From: Clostridia bacterium
GTDB lineage: Bacteria; Bacillota_E; SLMV01; PUMD01
Direction: 5' to 3'
Length of the DNA: 14,300 nt
NCBI GenBank assembly: GCA_003563755.1
Contig: PWUB01000170.1
Coordinates: forward strand, 1-14,300
The notes under the pieces were generated by a model that was given only the letters and a program-made list of their open reading frames with translations, ran no database searches and was not told the DNA's origin. Every line of letters begins with the position of its first letter. Positions within the stretch are counted from its first letter, which is position 1. Both the position numbers and the translations under genes were made by a program. Below are positions 13,656 through 14,300 of the stretch, in pieces.

Positions 13656-14300
13656 TCACTGAGAGGGAAAGCACACGCAATCGCCCGTGCTGAAAGGAAT
13701 CAACCGTTCGCCGAATGCTTCGGCCATCACGCTTTCCGCGAGGTCCCCGGTGCAGTGTCCCGTGTGCAGTTCGGCAGGGTTGACTTCCTGCAGGCCCTGT
13801 ATCGTCTTCGAGATCTTCTCGCCCTCGGCGCCGATCAGATGAAGACCTCCGAGGACAGCGTGGATCCTGCTGCCGCCCACCATATCACGGGCGTGGGCTA
13901 CGGTATTGACGATCCCGGCGTGGCTGCACCCGGTCACGATGACGACCCCCTCGGCACCCAGGTCGAAGACCAGTGCCATATCGTCAGGGTCGTCATCGGG
14001 GATGAGCCGACCGTCCCGCAGGACTGCGGAACCCTTGCGGGGCTCTTCGAACTCGGTGCGGCGGGGGATGGATCCGGTGACGTGGACCCGCGGCCAGATC
14101 TCAGCGGCCTCGCGGAGGAGCACGAGCCTTTCCGGGGCGATCTCGTCCCAGGTCCGAGTATCAGCTCCCCCGTACCTCACTCCCCGGCCAATCCGGTAGA
14201 GGGGGCGGCGTATGGATGGATGTGCCAGGACGGTGGGCTGCGCCGGTGTCTCAGAGAGGAGAGTCCTGAGTCCGCCGGTGTGATCGTTGTGACAGTGCGA
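13656..14300 (-). CDS. Metallo-beta-lactamase-fold hydrolase of COG1237 type (partial)
   Basis: The 214 C-terminal residues of a metallo-beta-lactamase-fold protein; the N-terminus lies beyond the right edge. At the edge is S-H-C-H-N-D-H-T-G-G-L, the H-x-H-x-D-H metal motif. Farther on are V-T-G-C-S-H-A-G-I (third ligand region), A-V-L-G-G-L-H-L and H-T-G-H-C-T-G, all characteristic of COG1237, whose archaeal relatives include dihydropterin ribofuranosylaminobenzene phosphate synthase. Function in bacteria is unclear. The usual Gly between the first two His is Cys here (S-H-C-H; TGT at 14294-14292). Frame is open to the window edge, and an internal GTG at 14180 would discard the metal site, so it is not the start. 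It converges on the amidohydrolase gene. Confidence 0.85.
   Translation of the reverse strand, partial: SHCHNDHTGGLRTLLSETPAQPTVLAHPSIRRPLYRIGRGVRYGGADTRTWDEIAPERLVLLREAAEIWPRVHVTGSIPRRTEFEEPRKGSAVLRDGRLIPDDDPDDMALVFDLGAEGVVIVTGCSHAGIVNTVAHARDMVGGSRIHAVLGGLHLIGAEGEKISKTIQGLQEVNPAELHTGHCTGDLAESVMAEAFGERLIPFSTGDCVCFPSQ

Noticed and set aside
1..14300. CRISPR array, tRNA, rRNA, transposase or integrase, riboswitch
   Set aside because: No regularly spaced repeats, cloverleaf-like segments, terminal inverted repeats or transposase/integrase motifs were seen by eye; a covariance-model scan would be needed to exclude small RNA motifs.

Overview
The window is GC-rich, densely coding DNA with strong GGAGG-type ribosome binding sites, frequent GTG starts and little intergenic space. 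It holds eleven complete cytoplasmic or membrane protein genes plus one short gene that ordinary ORF finding misses, and one gene that runs off the right edge. The gene families (DUF402, COG1237 metallo-hydrolase, DUF362, TldD/TldE, a UGA-interrupted glutaredoxin) suggest an anaerobic Gram-positive-type lineage, such as Clostridia or a deep anaerobic actinobacterial group. This is inference: no rRNA or marker gene is present. No mobile element, CRISPR array, tRNA or rRNA was seen.

Layout. 42-914 (+) is a DUF362 protein, convergent with a DUF402 protein at 918-1436 (-). Divergent from DUF402 is a tldD-tldE pair (1558-4244, +) with overlapping stop and start codons; a perfect hairpin and a HIT-family gene (4306-4743, +) follow. 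A P1B-type Zn/Cd/Pb-exporting ATPase (4732-6867, -) converges on HIT. Its promoter faces that of a family 2 glycosyltransferase (7074-7787, +). Next come the short glutaredoxin-like gene (7822-8058, -), a class A beta-lactamase-like serine hydrolase (8199-9110, +), a divergent peptide deformylase (9191-9688, +), alanine racemase overlapping phzF (9806-12009, +), a metal-dependent amidohydrolase/deaminase (12094-13620, +), and a partial COG1237 metallo-beta-lactamase-fold protein (13656 to the edge, -).

Most notable item: the minus-strand gene at 7822-8058 reads as a complete 78-residue glutaredoxin-like protein only if the in-frame UGA at 8019-8017 is read as selenocysteine, giving an active site U14-P-P-C17. 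Just downstream of the UGA is a 7-bp hairpin with a G in its small apical loop at the spacing expected of a bacterial SECIS element. The gene has its own extended -10 promoter and ribosome binding site. It is the best candidate here for something a standard annotation would lose.

How the genes relate. tldD/tldE probably form the heterodimeric TldD/E protease. The serine hydrolase, deformylase, alanine racemase and PhzF proteins form a same-strand run concerned with cell-wall-like or modified amino acid chemistry, but only alr-phzF is clearly translationally coupled. Several promoters share a TGnTATAAT-like extended -10 element with a poor or absent -35. Several gene ends carry strong GC hairpins without a T-run.
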